A DNA stretch of 64,000 nt from Pseudomonas sp. ATCC PTA-122608 (GTDB taxonomy: Bacteria > Pseudomonadota > Gammaproteobacteria > Pseudomonadales > Pseudomonadaceae): contig NZ_LPNO01000005.1 of NCBI RefSeq assembly GCF_001952855.1, positions 111,079 to 175,078 of the forward strand. Direction: 5' to 3'. Position numbers and translations under genes: made by a program. Numbering within the stretch: position 1 is the first letter of the stretch; the number at the start of each line of letters is the position of its first letter. The notes under the pieces were generated by a model. It did no database searches and was not told where the DNA came from. It saw only the letters and a list, made by a program, of their open reading frames with translations. Shown here piece by piece: positions 1 through 11,496 of this stretch.

Positions 1-41
1 CCCCGTGGGTCCCGCGCCCCGTCAGAGGTAAGTCGATTCCC

Positions 42-596
42 ATGAAACGCACCGGCCGCACCCTGGTTCTGGGCTGCCTGTTGCTCCTTCAGCCGCTGCT
101 GGCGTTTGCCCAGGCAGGCGGCAACTCGTTGTTAATCCCAGCGATGGGTCGTTGCACCCTCAATACCCAGCCAGAAAGCCAGGCCGAAGCCCTGAGCGCG
201 TGCCAGAAACAGGCCGATGGCGGGGATGCGCAGGCGCAATACGAGTTGGGCGAGTACTTCTACGACAGTAAAAATCCCGCACGCGACCTCAACAAGGCTT
301 TGAGCTACTTCGAGAAAGCCTCGTTGCAGGGCCACGCCCAGGCGCAATTCCAGCTGGGCACCATGTTTTTCCACGGCGAAGGCGTACCGGCCAATAACGT
401 TCAGGCGTATATCGTGCTGAAAATGGCGGCGGTCAACGGCGCCGAAGATGCGCTGGACACGGCCGACGAAGTGGCCGAGCACATGCAGCGGGACGAACTG
501 GAAGTGGCGACCCAGGTGTTGGGTCAGATTTTCCGTAACTACCTGCAGGAACTGCAGAGCGCAGATGGCCGCTCGCCATTTTCGCCACTGCCCTGA
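42..596 (+). CDS. Secreted Sel1-repeat protein
   Basis: A 184-residue protein with an N-terminal signal peptide (basic MKRTGR, then a leucine-rich core ending near AFAQA, residue 25), so probably periplasmic. The middle, about residues 58-140, holds two or three Sel1-type TPR-like helical repeats, seen as AQAQYELGEYF, HAQAQFQLGTMFFHGEGVP and the following helix. Such repeats mediate protein-protein contacts; no enzymatic motif is present. The ATG is preceded by a purine-rich AGAGGTAAG ribosome-binding stretch. It is followed by a REPIN and the convergent DUF1820 gene, so it is the last gene of its transcription unit. The specific partner is unknown. Confidence 0.8.
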   Translation: MKRTGRTLVLGCLLLLQPLLAFAQAGGNSLLIPAMGRCTLNTQPESQAEALSACQKQADGGDAQAQYELGEYFYDSKNPARDLNKALSYFEKASLQGHAQAQFQLGTMFFHGEGVPANNVQAYIVLKMAAVNGAEDALDTADEVAEHMQRDELEVATQVLGQIFRNYLQELQSADGRSPFSPLP

Positions 597-620
597 GTTC
601 TGTAGCGCCTTTACTGCCGC

Positions 621-704
621 CTTCGCGAGCAAGCCCGCTCCCACTTTCGACTGTATTCCAAAGGTGGAACTCGGTCGAAAGTGGGAGCGGGCTTGCTCGC
701 GAAG
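621..704. repeat. REPIN, GTGGGAGCGGGC family
   Basis: Two 30-base arms (621-650 and 675-704) are exact reverse complements separated by 24 bases. The core is GTGGGAGCGGGCTTGCTCGC. It lies between the convergent ends of the Sel1 gene and the DUF1820 gene, the usual setting for these non-autonomous elements. No RAYT transposase is in the window. Confidence 0.95.
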
Positions 705-725
705 GGGTCGACGCGGTCTTAAGCC

Positions 726-1052
726 TTACTTCTCAGGCATCGGCATCGGAAACGGCATGACATTGCTCATGCCACGGGCTTCGCTGATTTTCGGCGTGCC
801 CAGGCGCTCGACTTCATCGATGCGCACGATCGAATGCATCGGCACAAAACTGCGCACCACGCCCTCGAACTGAGCCTTGAGTTTTTCCTCGCCCGGGTCG
901 ACGACCAACTGTGTGCGCTCGCCAAAGACGAACTCTTCCACTTCCAGGAAGCCCCACAGATCACTTTGATAGATCTGCTTGGCGTACATTTCGAACACCT
1001 GGCCCTGGTTAAGGAAAATCACCTTGTAGATTGGAGCTTCACGTTTGGTCAT
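726..1052 (-). CDS. DUF1820 family protein
   Basis: A small, soluble 108-residue protein beginning MTKREAPIYKV and ending MPFPMPMPEK. The N-terminal part matches the DUF1820 family of gamma-proteobacteria, whose function is not established. The frame is open upstream to 1118, but the ATG at 1052 matches the usual family start and the extra residues look random. It is transcribed away from miaB, sharing a divergent promoter region of about 130 bases. The tail after about residue 95 is rich in Met and Pro. Confidence 0.8.
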   Translation of the reverse strand: MTKREAPIYKVIFLNQGQVFEMYAKQIYQSDLWGFLEVEEFVFGERTQLVVDPGEEKLKAQFEGVVRSFVPMHSIVRIDEVERLGTPKISEARGMSNVMPFPMPMPEK

Positions 1053-1146
1053 GGTGGGCGGGTAACACATCGGGGGATATAAAAGAGGGCGCGAACTATA
1101 GCATGGCGTCCGATGCACAGTGCTAGGAACCTATCGGCATGCCCCC

Positions 1147-1152
1147 TATAAT
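1147..1152 (+). promoter_or_regulatory. -10 box of a probable miaB promoter
   Basis: A perfect TATAAT lies 33 bases upstream of the miaB ATG in the gap between divergent genes. No convincing -35 hexamer is visible at 16-18 bases spacing, so the assignment rests on the -10 box and position only. Confidence 0.5.
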
Positions 1153-1184
1153 GCGCGGTTCTTTACCACCAGTTGACGATCCCC

Positions 1185-2513
1185 ATGGCCAAGAAGCTTT
1201 ACATCGAAACCCACGGTTGCCAGATGAACGAGTACGACAGCTCGCGCATGGTCGATCTGCTGGGTGAACATCAGGCCCTGGAAGTCACCGCCCGCGCTGA
1301 AGATGCCGACGTGATCCTGCTCAATACCTGCTCGATCCGCGAGCGGGCACAGGACAGGGTGTACTCGCAACTGGGCCGCTGGCGTGAACTGAAACTGGCC
1401 AACCCGGACATGGTGATCGCCGTCGGCGGTTGCGTGGCCAGCCAGGAAGGTGCCGCCATTCGCGACCGCGCACCGTACGTCGACGTAGTGTTCGGCCCGC
1501 AAACCCTGCACCGCCTGCCGGAAATGATCGACGCCGCACGCATCACCAAGCTGCCGCAAGTCGACGTCTCGTTCCCGGAAATCGAAAAATTCGACCATTT
1601 GCCCGAGCCGCGCATCGACGGCCCGAGCGCTTATGTGTCGGTAATGGAAGGCTGCAGCAAGTACTGCACTTTCTGCGTGGTGCCCTACACCCGCGGTGAA
1701 GAGGTCAGCCGGCCGTTCGACGACGTGCTGGCAGAAATCATTCACCTGGCCGAAAACGGCGTGCGTGAAGTGACCCTGCTGGGGCAGAACGTCAACGGCT
1801 ATCGCGGCCAGACCCATGACGGGCGCCTGGCGGACCTCGCGGAGTTGATCCGCGTGGTGGCGGCCGTCGACGGGATCGAGCGGATTCGCTACACCACCTC
1901 GCACCCGCTGGAGTTCTCCGACAGCCTGATCCAGGCCCACGCCGAAGTGCCGGAGCTGGTCAAACACCTGCACTTGCCGGTGCAATCAGGCTCGGACCGC
2001 ATCCTCTCGGCGATGAAACGCAACCACACCGCCCTGGAATACAAATCCAAGCTGCGCAAATTGCGTGCGGCGGTGCCGGGGATCTGCATCAGCTCGGACT
2101 TTATCGTCGGCTTCCCGGGTGAAACCGAGAAAGACTTTCAGCAGACCATGAAGCTGATTGAAGACGTCGGGTTCGACTTCTCTTACTCGTTCGTCTACAG
2201 CCAGCGCCCGGGCACCCCGGCGGCGGATCTGGCGGACGAGACTCCGGAAGCGTTGAAGAAAGAGCGCTTGAACGCCCTGCAACATCGCCTCAACCAACAA
2301 GGCTTCGAGATCAGCCGACAGATGGTGGGCTCGACCCAGCGCATCCTGGTGACCGACTACTCGAAAAAAGACCCTGGCGAATTGCAGGGCCGGACCGAGA
2401 ACAACCGGATCGTCAACTTCCGCTGCGATAATCCGACGCTGATCGGGCAGTTCGCCGACGTGCACATCGACGCGGCACAACCGCACTCGCTGCGCGGCTC
2501 GCTGATCCAATAA
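1185..2513 (+). CDS. miaB: tRNA-2-methylthio-N6-dimethylallyladenosine synthase
   Basis: A radical-SAM methylthiotransferase that converts i6A37 to ms2i6A37 in tRNAs reading UNN codons. The 442 residues carry the N-terminal UPF0004 domain with conserved cysteines ([22 protein letters not shown]), the radical-SAM CxxxCxxC motif in [15 protein letters not shown], and a C-terminal TRAM domain ([22 protein letters not shown]). It therefore has the sites for both 4Fe-4S clusters. The ATG at 1185 is chosen over an in-frame TTG at 1173 because [13 protein letters not shown] is the usual family start. It heads the miaB-phoH-ybeY-corC-lnt cluster; a REPIN lies between it and phoH. Confidence 0.97.
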   Translation: MAKKLYIETHGCQMNEYDSSRMVDLLGEHQALEVTARAEDADVILLNTCSIRERAQDRVYSQLGRWRELKLANPDMVIAVGGCVASQEGAAIRDRAPYVDVVFGPQTLHRLPEMIDAARITKLPQVDVSFPEIEKFDHLPEPRIDGPSAYVSVMEGCSKYCTFCVVPYTRGEEVSRPFDDVLAEIIHLAENGVREVTLLGQNVNGYRGQTHDGRLADLAELIRVVAAVDGIERIRYTTSHPLEFSDSLIQAHAEVPELVKHLHLPVQSGSDRILSAMKRNHTALEYKSKLRKLRAAVPGICISSDFIVGFPGETEKDFQQTMKLIEDVGFDFSYSFVYSQRPGTPAADLADETPEALKKERLNALQHRLNQQGFEISRQMVGSTQRILVTDYSKKDPGELQGRTENNRIVNFRCDNPTLIGQFADVHIDAAQPHSLRGSLIQ

Positions 2514-2520
2514 ACCAAGT

Positions 2521-2626
2521 TTCTGTAGGAGCGAGCTTGCTCGCGAAAAACCTGAGGGCACCGCGTATATTCAGGCTTCAAGCGGTATCGTTGACGTTTT
2601 TCGCGAGCAAGCTCGCTCCTACAGAA
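2521..2626. repeat. REPIN, TGTAGGAGCGAGC family
   Basis: Exact 31-base inverted arms (2521-2551 and 2596-2626) with a 44-base spacer. The core TGTAGGAGCGAGCTTGCTCG differs from the first REPIN family in the window. It sits between miaB and phoH. Confidence 0.95.
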
Positions 2627-2727
2627 TCGCCGTCAGCCAAGATGCTCCGTTTAAGTGCTTTCGCACCCGGCCTGCTGGCGTTATCCTTGATTTCATCTTA
2701 ATTGCCCCAGGGCGGCTAAAAACGACC

Positions 2728-3729
2728 TTGAACGCACCCATAGAACCACATCGTTTTCTCCTCGAGCCCTTTGAGGCTCGCCGTTTCGCCAATCTGTGCG
2801 GACAGTTCGACGAGCATCTGCGCCTGATCGAACAACGCCTGAGCATCGAGATCCGCAACCGCGGCAATCAATTCGAGCTTATTGGTGAACCCGAACACAC
2901 CACCTCGGCAGAAAACCTCCTGCGCCGCCTCTACCGGGAAACCAAAGGTAGCGAGCTGTCGCCGGAAACGGTGCACCTGTACCTGCAGGAATCTGCGGTG
3001 CAAGACCTGGCGAATAACCCGGTAGCCGAAGCCAGCGTCGCGTTGCGCACCAAGAAAGGCATGATTCGCCCTCGCGGCTTGAATCAGCAGCGCTACGTCA
3101 AAGAGATCCTGGGTAACGACATCAACTTCGGCATCGGCCCGGCCGGTACCGGCAAGACCTACCTGGCCGTGGCCTGTGCGGTCGACGCCCTGGAGCGTGA
3201 GCAGGTGCGACGCATCCTGCTGGTGCGCCCGGCGGTGGAAGCCGGCGAGAAACTGGGCTTTTTGCCCGGCGACCTGGCCCAGAAGATCGACCCGTACCTG
3301 CGCCCGCTCTACGACGCACTCTACGAGATGCTCGGCTTCGAATACGTGGCCAAGCTGATCGAGCGCCAAGTGATCGAGATCGCCCCGCTGGCCTACATGC
3401 GCGGCCGCACGCTGAACAACAGCTTCATCATCCTCGACGAAAGCCAGAACACCACCGTCGAGCAGATGAAGATGTTCCTGACCCGGATCGGCTTCGGCTC
3501 AACGGCCGTGATCACCGGCGACGTCACCCAGGTCGACCTGCCGAAAGGCACCAAGTCGGGCCTGGCCCAGGTGATCGACGTGCTCAAGGACGTGCCAGGG
3601 ATCAGCTTCACGCACTTCATGCCCAAAGACGTGGTCCGTCACCCGCTGGTGCAGCGCATTGTCGAAGCCTACGAGCGCTTCGAACACCGCGACGACCAAC
3701 CGGCCAAGGACACTCGCCGCGATGCTTGA
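2728..3729 (+). CDS. ybeZ: PhoH-like ATPase (YbeZ)
   Basis: A 333-residue cytoplasmic P-loop ATPase of the PhoH family, which acts with YbeY in RNA metabolism. An N-terminal KH-like region (residues 1-110) precedes the PhoH domain with Walker [12 protein letters not shown] (about 138-148) and Walker [10 protein letters not shown]. The only credible start is a TTG at 2728, since the next in-frame ATG would delete the N-terminal domain; [10 protein letters not shown] is the usual start in Pseudomonas. No strong ribosome-binding site is seen. Its stop overlaps the ybeY start by 8 bases, indicating translational coupling. Confidence 0.93.
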   Translation: MNAPIEPHRFLLEPFEARRFANLCGQFDEHLRLIEQRLSIEIRNRGNQFELIGEPEHTTSAENLLRRLYRETKGSELSPETVHLYLQESAVQDLANNPVAEASVALRTKKGMIRPRGLNQQRYVKEILGNDINFGIGPAGTGKTYLAVACAVDALEREQVRRILLVRPAVEAGEKLGFLPGDLAQKIDPYLRPLYDALYEMLGFEYVAKLIERQVIEIAPLAYMRGRTLNNSFIILDESQNTTVEQMKMFLTRIGFGSTAVITGDVTQVDLPKGTKSGLAQVIDVLKDVPGISFTHFMPKDVVRHPLVQRIVEAYERFEHRDDQPAKDTRRDA

Positions 3730-4195
3730 GCTTGACCTGCAGCTGGCCACCGAAGCGCCTGCCCCCAGCGAAGAACAGTTTCGCCAATGGTGCACACTGG
3801 CCCTGCGCCAGCGTACCGCCGACTCGGAACTGACCATTCGCCTGGTGGACGAGCCCGAAGGCCGTGAACTGAATCACACCTGGCGACAAAAAGACTACGC
3901 GACCAACGTGCTGTCGTTTCCCGCTGACGTACCCGATGAGTTACTGGACATCCCATTACTGGGCGACCTGGTGATCTGCGTCGAAGTGGTCGAGCGTGAA
4001 GCGGCGGAACAAGGAAAGGAACTTGAGGCCCATTGGGCTCATCTAGTCATCCACGGCTGCTTGCATCTCTTGGGTTACGACCATATAGACGATGACGAAG
4101 CCGAAGAAATGGAAGCACTGGAACGAACGTTGCTTGCAGAACTGGGTCATCGCGACCCGTATGCAGATGACGAAATTGAAACTACACCTAACTGA
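3722..4195 (+). CDS. ybeY: Endoribonuclease YbeY, rRNA maturation factor
   Basis: A 157-residue metalloprotein of the UPF0054 family, needed for 16S rRNA 3' maturation and 70S quality control. The zinc-binding signature [11 protein letters not shown] is near residue 110, and the family motif NVLSFPAD is also present. The ATG at 3722 overlaps the end of ybeZ by 8 bases; a longer open frame starting at 3659 is rejected because its extra residues are a shadow of PhoH. Sits in the conserved ybeZ-ybeY-corC order. Confidence 0.96.
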   Translation: MLELDLQLATEAPAPSEEQFRQWCTLALRQRTADSELTIRLVDEPEGRELNHTWRQKDYATNVLSFPADVPDELLDIPLLGDLVICVEVVEREAAEQGKELEAHWAHLVIHGCLHLLGYDHIDDDEAEEMEALERTLLAELGHRDPYADDEIETTPN

Positions 4196-4222
4196 AACAA
4201 CAAAGGATTTAGAGTAATCGCT

Positions 4223-5062
4223 ATGAGCGAAGACCGATCGAGCAACGGGCAAAAGTCATGGCTGGGGAAACTCACCCAGGCCTTTGCCCACGAGCCGAAA
4301 AACCGCCAGGAGCTGCTGGAGCTGCTGCGCGAGGCACATCAGAACAAGTTGCTGGACAGCGAAGCGCTGGCCATCGTCGAAGGCGCCATCCAGGTCGCTG
4401 ACTTGCAGGTGCGGGACATCATGGTCCCGCGCTCGCAGATGGTCAGCATCAAGGCGACCCAGACCCCTCGGGAATTCCTCCCGGCCGTCATCGACTCGGC
4501 GCACTCGCGCTACCCGGTGATCGGCGAAAGCCATGACGACGTCATGGGTGTCCTTCTGGCCAAGGACCTGCTGCCGCTGATCCTCAAGGAGAACGGCGAC
4601 AGCTTCAACATCAAGGACCTGCTGCGTCCTGCCACTTTCGTCCCCGAATCCAAGCGCCTGAATGTGCTGCTGCGCGAATTTCGTGCGAACCACAATCACA
4701 TGGCCATCGTGATTGACGAATACGGCGGTGTGGCCGGCCTGGTGACGATCGAAGACGTGCTGGAACAGATCGTCGGTGACATCGAAGACGAACACGATGT
4801 GGAAGAAGACAGCTACATCAAGCCGCTGCCCAGCGGTGACTTCCTGGTCAAGGCCCTGACGCCGATCGAGAACTTCAACGAGTTCTTCGACAGCGAATTC
4901 TCCGACGATGAATTCGACACGGTTGGCGGCCTGGTGATGAGTGCGTTCGGGCATCTGCCCAAGCGTAACGAGACAACGGAAATCGGCGCCTATCGCTTCC
5001 GCATCCTGAATGCCGACAGCCGCAGGATCCATCTGATTCGCCTGACACCTATTGCCCGCTAA
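4223..5062 (+). CDS. corC: CorC/HlyC-type CBS-domain protein (YbeX)
   Basis: A 279-residue soluble protein linked to magnesium and cobalt efflux (CorC) and, as YbeX, to ribosome metabolism in enterobacteria. It has two CBS domains (about 65-190, including VRDIMVPRSQM and DEYGGVAGLVTIEDVLEQIVGDIEDE) and a C-terminal CorC/HlyC domain (about 200-279). It lacks the DUF21 membrane domain of larger homologues, as is normal for this short form. Follows ybeY by 27 bases and precedes lnt by 8, so it is in the operon. Confidence 0.93.
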   Translation: MSEDRSSNGQKSWLGKLTQAFAHEPKNRQELLELLREAHQNKLLDSEALAIVEGAIQVADLQVRDIMVPRSQMVSIKATQTPREFLPAVIDSAHSRYPVIGESHDDVMGVLLAKDLLPLILKENGDSFNIKDLLRPATFVPESKRLNVLLREFRANHNHMAIVIDEYGGVAGLVTIEDVLEQIVGDIEDEHDVEEDSYIKPLPSGDFLVKALTPIENFNEFFDSEFSDDEFDTVGGLVMSAFGHLPKRNETTEIGAYRFRILNADSRRIHLIRLTPIAR

Positions 5063-5070
5063 GGACTGAC

Positions 5071-6594
5071 ATGCGCCGTATGATTGCACCCGGCTGGCCC
5101 GGTAACTTGCTGGCCGTGGTGGCCGGCGCCATCACTACCCTGGCGCTGGCGCCGTTCGACCTTTGGCCTTTTGCGCTGGTGGCGGTCGGGTTCTTTTATG
5201 CGGGATTGCGTGAACTAACACCACGCCAGGCCTTGGGCCGTGGCTGGTGTTTCGGTTTTGGGCTGTTTGGCGCCGGTACCAGCTGGATTTACTACAGCAT
5301 CCACCATTTTGGCGGCGCTTCAGTGCTGCTGGCTGGCATGCTGATGCTGGCGTTTACGGCGGCAATTGCCTGGTTCTTTGCCCTGCCCGCCTGGCTGTGG
5401 GCGCGCTGGCTGCGTCGCAATGAAGCGCCATTGGCCGATGCCCTGGCCTTCGCGGCACTGTGGGTGGGCCAGGAAGCGTTTCGCGGCTGGTTCCTCACCG
5501 GTTTCCCATGGCTTTATTCCGGTTACAGCCAGCTCGACGGCCCTCTCACCGGCCTCGCGCCGCTGGGTGGCATGTGGCTGATTTCCTTTGCCCTGGCGCT
5601 GACCGCCGCACTGATCTGCAACCTGCCGCGTCTGCTGGCGGCTAAGCGCAACCTGTTCATCGGTGCGGGCTTGCTGCTGTTGGTGGCGCCATGGGCCATC
5701 GGCCTGGCACTCAAACATCACGCATGGACAAGCCCTTCTGGCGCACCGCTGACCGTGGCGGCCGTCCAGGGCAACGTCGAACAAAGCATGAAGTGGGACC
5801 CCGAGCAGTTGAATGCGCAGCTCGCGCTGTACCGCGACATGAGCTTCAGCTCCAAGCCTGTCGACCTGCTGGTATGGCCGGAAACCGCCGTGCCGGTGCT
5901 CAAGGAATCTGTCGAGGGTTACTTGGGCATGATGGGCAAGTTCGCCGCGGACCGGCACACCGCGCTGATCACCGGCGTACCGATCCGCCAGGAAGTGCAC
6001 CACCAGAAGCGCTTCTTCAATGGCATCACGGTGGTGGGCGAAGGCGACGGTACCTACCTGAAGCAGAAGCTGGTGCCGTTTGGCGAGTACGTGCCGCTGC
6101 AGGACATGTTGCGCGGCCTGATCGCGTTCTTTGACCTGCCGATGTCGGACTTCGCCCGCGGGCCATCCGACCAGGCTTTGCTGCAAGCCAAGGGCTATCA
6201 GATTGCGCCGTTCATTTGCTATGAAGTGGTGTACCCGGAGTTCGCCGCCAGCTTGTCAGCCCGTAGCGATTTGTTGCTGACCATCAGCAACGACACCTGG
6301 TTCGGCCGCTCCATCGGCCCGCTGCAGCATTTGCAGATGGCCCAGATGCGCGCCCTGGAAGCGGGTCGCTGGATGATTCGCGCCACCAACAATGGCGTCA
6401 CCGGCCTGATCAACCCGTACGGGCAGATCACCGTGCAGATCCCGCAGTTTGAGCGCGGGATTCTCTACGGCGAGGTGGTGCCGATGCACAACCTCACGCC
6501 GTATCTGGAATGGCGCTCGTGGCCGTTGATCATCCTGTGCCTCGGCCTGTTTGGCTGGGCGCTGTTGGCGGGCCGGATGTCGAAAACGGTTTAA
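5071..6594 (+). CDS. lnt: Apolipoprotein N-acyltransferase
   Basis: Inner-membrane enzyme adding the third acyl chain to the N-terminal cysteine of lipoproteins, the last step before Lol sorting. The 507 residues comprise about six N-terminal membrane helices (1-210), a periplasmic nitrilase-like domain (about 225-475) and a final C-terminal helix (about 483-502). The catalytic triad is seen as Glu in VWPETAVPV, Lys in KQKLVPFGEYVP and Cys in APFICYEVVYPE. Last gene of the phoH cluster, followed by a REPIN. It would modify the lipoproteins encoded nearby (lptE, rlpA, the 12.8-kb transglycosylase). Confidence 0.96.
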   Translation: MRRMIAPGWPGNLLAVVAGAITTLALAPFDLWPFALVAVGFFYAGLRELTPRQALGRGWCFGFGLFGAGTSWIYYSIHHFGGASVLLAGMLMLAFTAAIAWFFALPAWLWARWLRRNEAPLADALAFAALWVGQEAFRGWFLTGFPWLYSGYSQLDGPLTGLAPLGGMWLISFALALTAALICNLPRLLAAKRNLFIGAGLLLLVAPWAIGLALKHHAWTSPSGAPLTVAAVQGNVEQSMKWDPEQLNAQLALYRDMSFSSKPVDLLVWPETAVPVLKESVEGYLGMMGKFAADRHTALITGVPIRQEVHHQKRFFNGITVVGEGDGTYLKQKLVPFGEYVPLQDMLRGLIAFFDLPMSDFARGPSDQALLQAKGYQIAPFICYEVVYPEFAASLSARSDLLLTISNDTWFGRSIGPLQHLQMAQMRALEAGRWMIRATNNGVTGLINPYGQITVQIPQFERGILYGEVVPMHNLTPYLEWRSWPLIILCLGLFGWALLAGRMSKTV

Positions 6595-6609
6595 TAGAAA
6601 TACTCGGAC

Positions 6610-6702
6610 AATGTGGGAGCGGGCTTGCTCGCGAATGCGGTCTGTCGGGTAATGCACCTGTGACTGACACACTGCATTCGCGAGCAAGCCCGCTCCCACA
6701 TT
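6610..6702. repeat. REPIN, GTGGGAGCGGGC family
   Basis: Exact 29-base arms (6610-6638 and 6674-6702) around a 35-base spacer, lying between the convergent lnt and YdcF-like genes. Confidence 0.95.
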
Positions 6703-6714
6703 TGCCCTGCGGTA

Positions 6715-7476
6715 TTACCTGTAAAACATCCGGTAGCCCACCTGCCCCACCGCTTCATTCAGCAACTGCCCGCTCTGCCAAACCGACTTGAACTCCGGCA
6801 TCCAGCCACCCAGAGGCCGGGCATTGTCTAAACCGAGAAAACCCACCGGCGCCGGAACCACCGTAAACCCGGCCTTTTCGAAACTCCAACGCGAGCGCGG
6901 CATGTGCCAAGCCTGGGTTACGACGACCACACGCTTGATCCCCTGCGGTAACAAAATCTCGGCGCTCATCTGAGCGTTTTCCCAGGTGGTACGGCTGCGC
7001 TCTTCCTTCCAGCGTACACTCACACCGAAGTCATCCTGCATCGACACCGCCATCAACTCCGCCTCGCTCGGCGGCGTGCCGTAGTGCAAGCCACCGCTGG
7101 TCAGCACCGGCAAACCCGAAGCCTTGGCCAATCTCGCCGCGTAACGCTGCCGCTCAAGCCCGATTCCCGTCGGCTGATCGGAGCCCCACGCCGGATCCCC
7201 ACGCTCACGCCCGGAGCCCAACACCACGATGGCATCAGCCCGCTGCGCCAGGGTTGCCCATTCGTCCCGGGCCAACGGCGGCTCGCTCTCCAGCGCCTTT
7301 GCCCCCCACTGCACCGCCACCGGCAGGCTCATCAACCACATCCCGCCAAACCCCAGGGCAAAGCACACCGCTGCCAGTCGTGGCCGGCTGCGACGAAACC
7401 ACCAGGCAAGCGCCAGCAACAGCAACAGAATGCCGGGCGGCAACAGCAATTGTTTAATGAAATAACGAATAGGCAT
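6715..7476 (-). CDS. YdcF/SanA/ElyC-family (DUF218) membrane protein
   Basis: A 253-residue protein with two N-terminal hydrophobic helices (LLLPPGILLLLLALAWWF and the stretch LAAVCFALGFGGMWLMSLP) followed by a periplasmic DUF218 domain: DAIVVLGSGRERG, LTSGGLHYG, SRTTWENAQMSAEIL, VVTQAWHMPRSRWSFEKAGF. ElyC in E. coli affects peptidoglycan and lipid-carrier homeostasis, and SanA envelope permeability. Which subfamily this belongs to cannot be settled here. Single gene, convergent with lnt. Confidence 0.88.
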   Translation of the reverse strand: MPIRYFIKQLLLPPGILLLLLALAWWFRRSRPRLAAVCFALGFGGMWLMSLPVAVQWGAKALESEPPLARDEWATLAQRADAIVVLGSGRERGDPAWGSDQPTGIGLERQRYAARLAKASGLPVLTSGGLHYGTPPSEAELMAVSMQDDFGVSVRWKEERSRTTWENAQMSAEILLPQGIKRVVVVTQAWHMPRSRWSFEKAGFTVVPAPVGFLGLDNARPLGGWMPEFKSVWQSGQLLNEAVGQVGYRMFYR

Positions 7477-7575
7477 CGGGCATCTCCAAAGATGCCCGAA
7501 GCCTAAGGTGTAACGAGGTTTAGCGACAATCTTTACAAGAACAGATTTTGAGAAGGCTACAGATAAAGCGGTACT

Positions 7576-7893
7576 TCACTTAAAACGCACGGACCGAAGT
7601 TTTTCCGGGCCGCGACCGGCCGACAGATCCTTGAGCCATACCACCTTGGCCGAGCGCGAAACCTCCTGGGCTGGCGGGGAGGCCATGCCATGGGGCGCGC
7701 GATGCTCATTTAACGCCAGATACACCTTGATCACGTCCAGCTCTGCCTGGCTCAAGCCACGCAGTTCCAACTCCAGAGGCCGCTCATCACACAATCGGCC
7801 AGCGGTTTTTGCTGCATCCAGTGCTCGACCCAAACGGTCGATCAGTCCTTCGTACACCTGCGGTTTCGTTAAAGTTCGCTGCGAATCAACCAT
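7576..7893 (-). CDS. Conserved hypothetical protein
   Basis: A 105-residue soluble protein with no recognised domain. The first 70 residues are predicted helical (VYEGLIDRLGRALDAAKTAGRLC, LSQAELDVIKVYLALNEHR) and the last 35 are basic and loop-like. Pseudomonas-like codon use supports it as real. It is divergent from leuS across about 260 bases. Function unknown. Confidence 0.6.
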   Translation of the reverse strand: MVDSQRTLTKPQVYEGLIDRLGRALDAAKTAGRLCDERPLELELRGLSQAELDVIKVYLALNEHRAPHGMASPPAQEVSRSAKVVWLKDLSAGRGPEKLRSVRFK

Positions 7894-7914
7894 CCCTCAC
7901 CTCATTGAAGATAA

Positions 7915-10761
<2,847 letters not shown>

Positions 10762-10769
10762 TCGGATCG

Positions 10770-10795
10770 GGCGCCAGGGGCATAACCCTGGCGCC
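10770..10795 (+). terminator. Perfect hairpin after leuS
   Basis: Ten perfect base pairs (10770-10779 with 10786-10795) close a 6-base loop 8 bases after the leuS stop. No T-run follows, so it may act as a processing or attenuating hairpin rather than a full terminator; lptE starts 57 bases on. Confidence 0.5.
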
Positions 10796-10851
10796 GAACA
10801 AAACCTCCAGGGCCTCGATAAGGCCCACATGGTTTCAAGGGGAGCATCAAA

Positions 10852-11457
10852 ATGATCAAACGCAATCTGCTGGTTATGGGCCTTGCCGTGCTACTGAGCG
10901 CTTGCGGCTTCCAGCTGCGCGGCACCGGCACCACCGACCTGACGCTCAAGGAACTGGACGTCACCGCACGCAACTCCTACGGAGAAACGGTGCAACAGCT
11001 GCGCCAGGTCCTGGAAAACAGTGGCGTCAAAGTCTATACAGGCGCGGCTTATAAACTGAACCTGGCGGATGAAAAAGAAGAGCAGCGCAACCTCAGCTAC
11101 GCCAGTGCCGGGCGTGCTTCGGACATTGAGCTGAGCACCACGCTCTTCTACGAAATCCAGGGCCATGACAACCTGCCGCTGATGGGCGACAAGATCCAGG
11201 TACAGAAAGTCGTGAGCCACGACGGCAACAACCTTGTGGGTTCGGATTCCGAAACCATCCAGGTGCGCAAGGAAATGCGTCGTGAACTTGTGCAGCGCAT
11301 GGTTCTGCGCCTGCAACAGATCACCCCGGAGAAACTGGATCAACTGCAGCAAACGGCAGACAACAAAGCCAAGGCAGATGCCGATGCACTGAAAGCTGCG
11401 CAAGAGTATGAAAACAGCCAGCCTAAACAGTCGCCTGTTGAAGTTCCTGCCGAGTAA
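10852..11457 (+). CDS. lptE: LPS-assembly lipoprotein LptE
   Basis: Outer-membrane lipoprotein that plugs the LptD barrel and helps export LPS. The signal peptide ends in lipobox LLSAC (Cys19), followed by the LptE domain beginning GFQLRGTG. The 201 residues include a C-terminal Ala/Lys/Gln-rich tail (after about 165) longer than in enterobacteria, as common in pseudomonads. Preceded by AAGGGGAG at good spacing. Conserved position between leuS and holA. Confidence 0.95.
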   Translation: MIKRNLLVMGLAVLLSACGFQLRGTGTTDLTLKELDVTARNSYGETVQQLRQVLENSGVKVYTGAAYKLNLADEKEEQRNLSYASAGRASDIELSTTLFYEIQGHDNLPLMGDKIQVQKVVSHDGNNLVGSDSETIQVRKEMRRELVQRMVLRLQQITPEKLDQLQQTADNKAKADADALKAAQEYENSQPKQSPVEVPAE

Positions 11458-11462
11458 GCCAG

Positions 11463-11485
11463 ACGGGGCGCCCCAGGCGCCCCGT
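11463..11485 (+). terminator. GC-rich hairpin between lptE and holA
   Basis: A perfect 10-bp stem with a 3-base loop starts 5 bases after the lptE stop and ends 11 bases before the holA ATG. There is no T-run. Its position may make it an mRNA-stability hairpin or one that partly occludes the holA start. Confidence 0.5.
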
Positions 11486-11496
11486 TCGCCCTGCCT

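Noticed and set aside
132..644. Long minus-strand frame opposite the Sel1 gene
   Set aside because: Antisense shadow of a GC-rich gene; no ribosome-binding site or domain.
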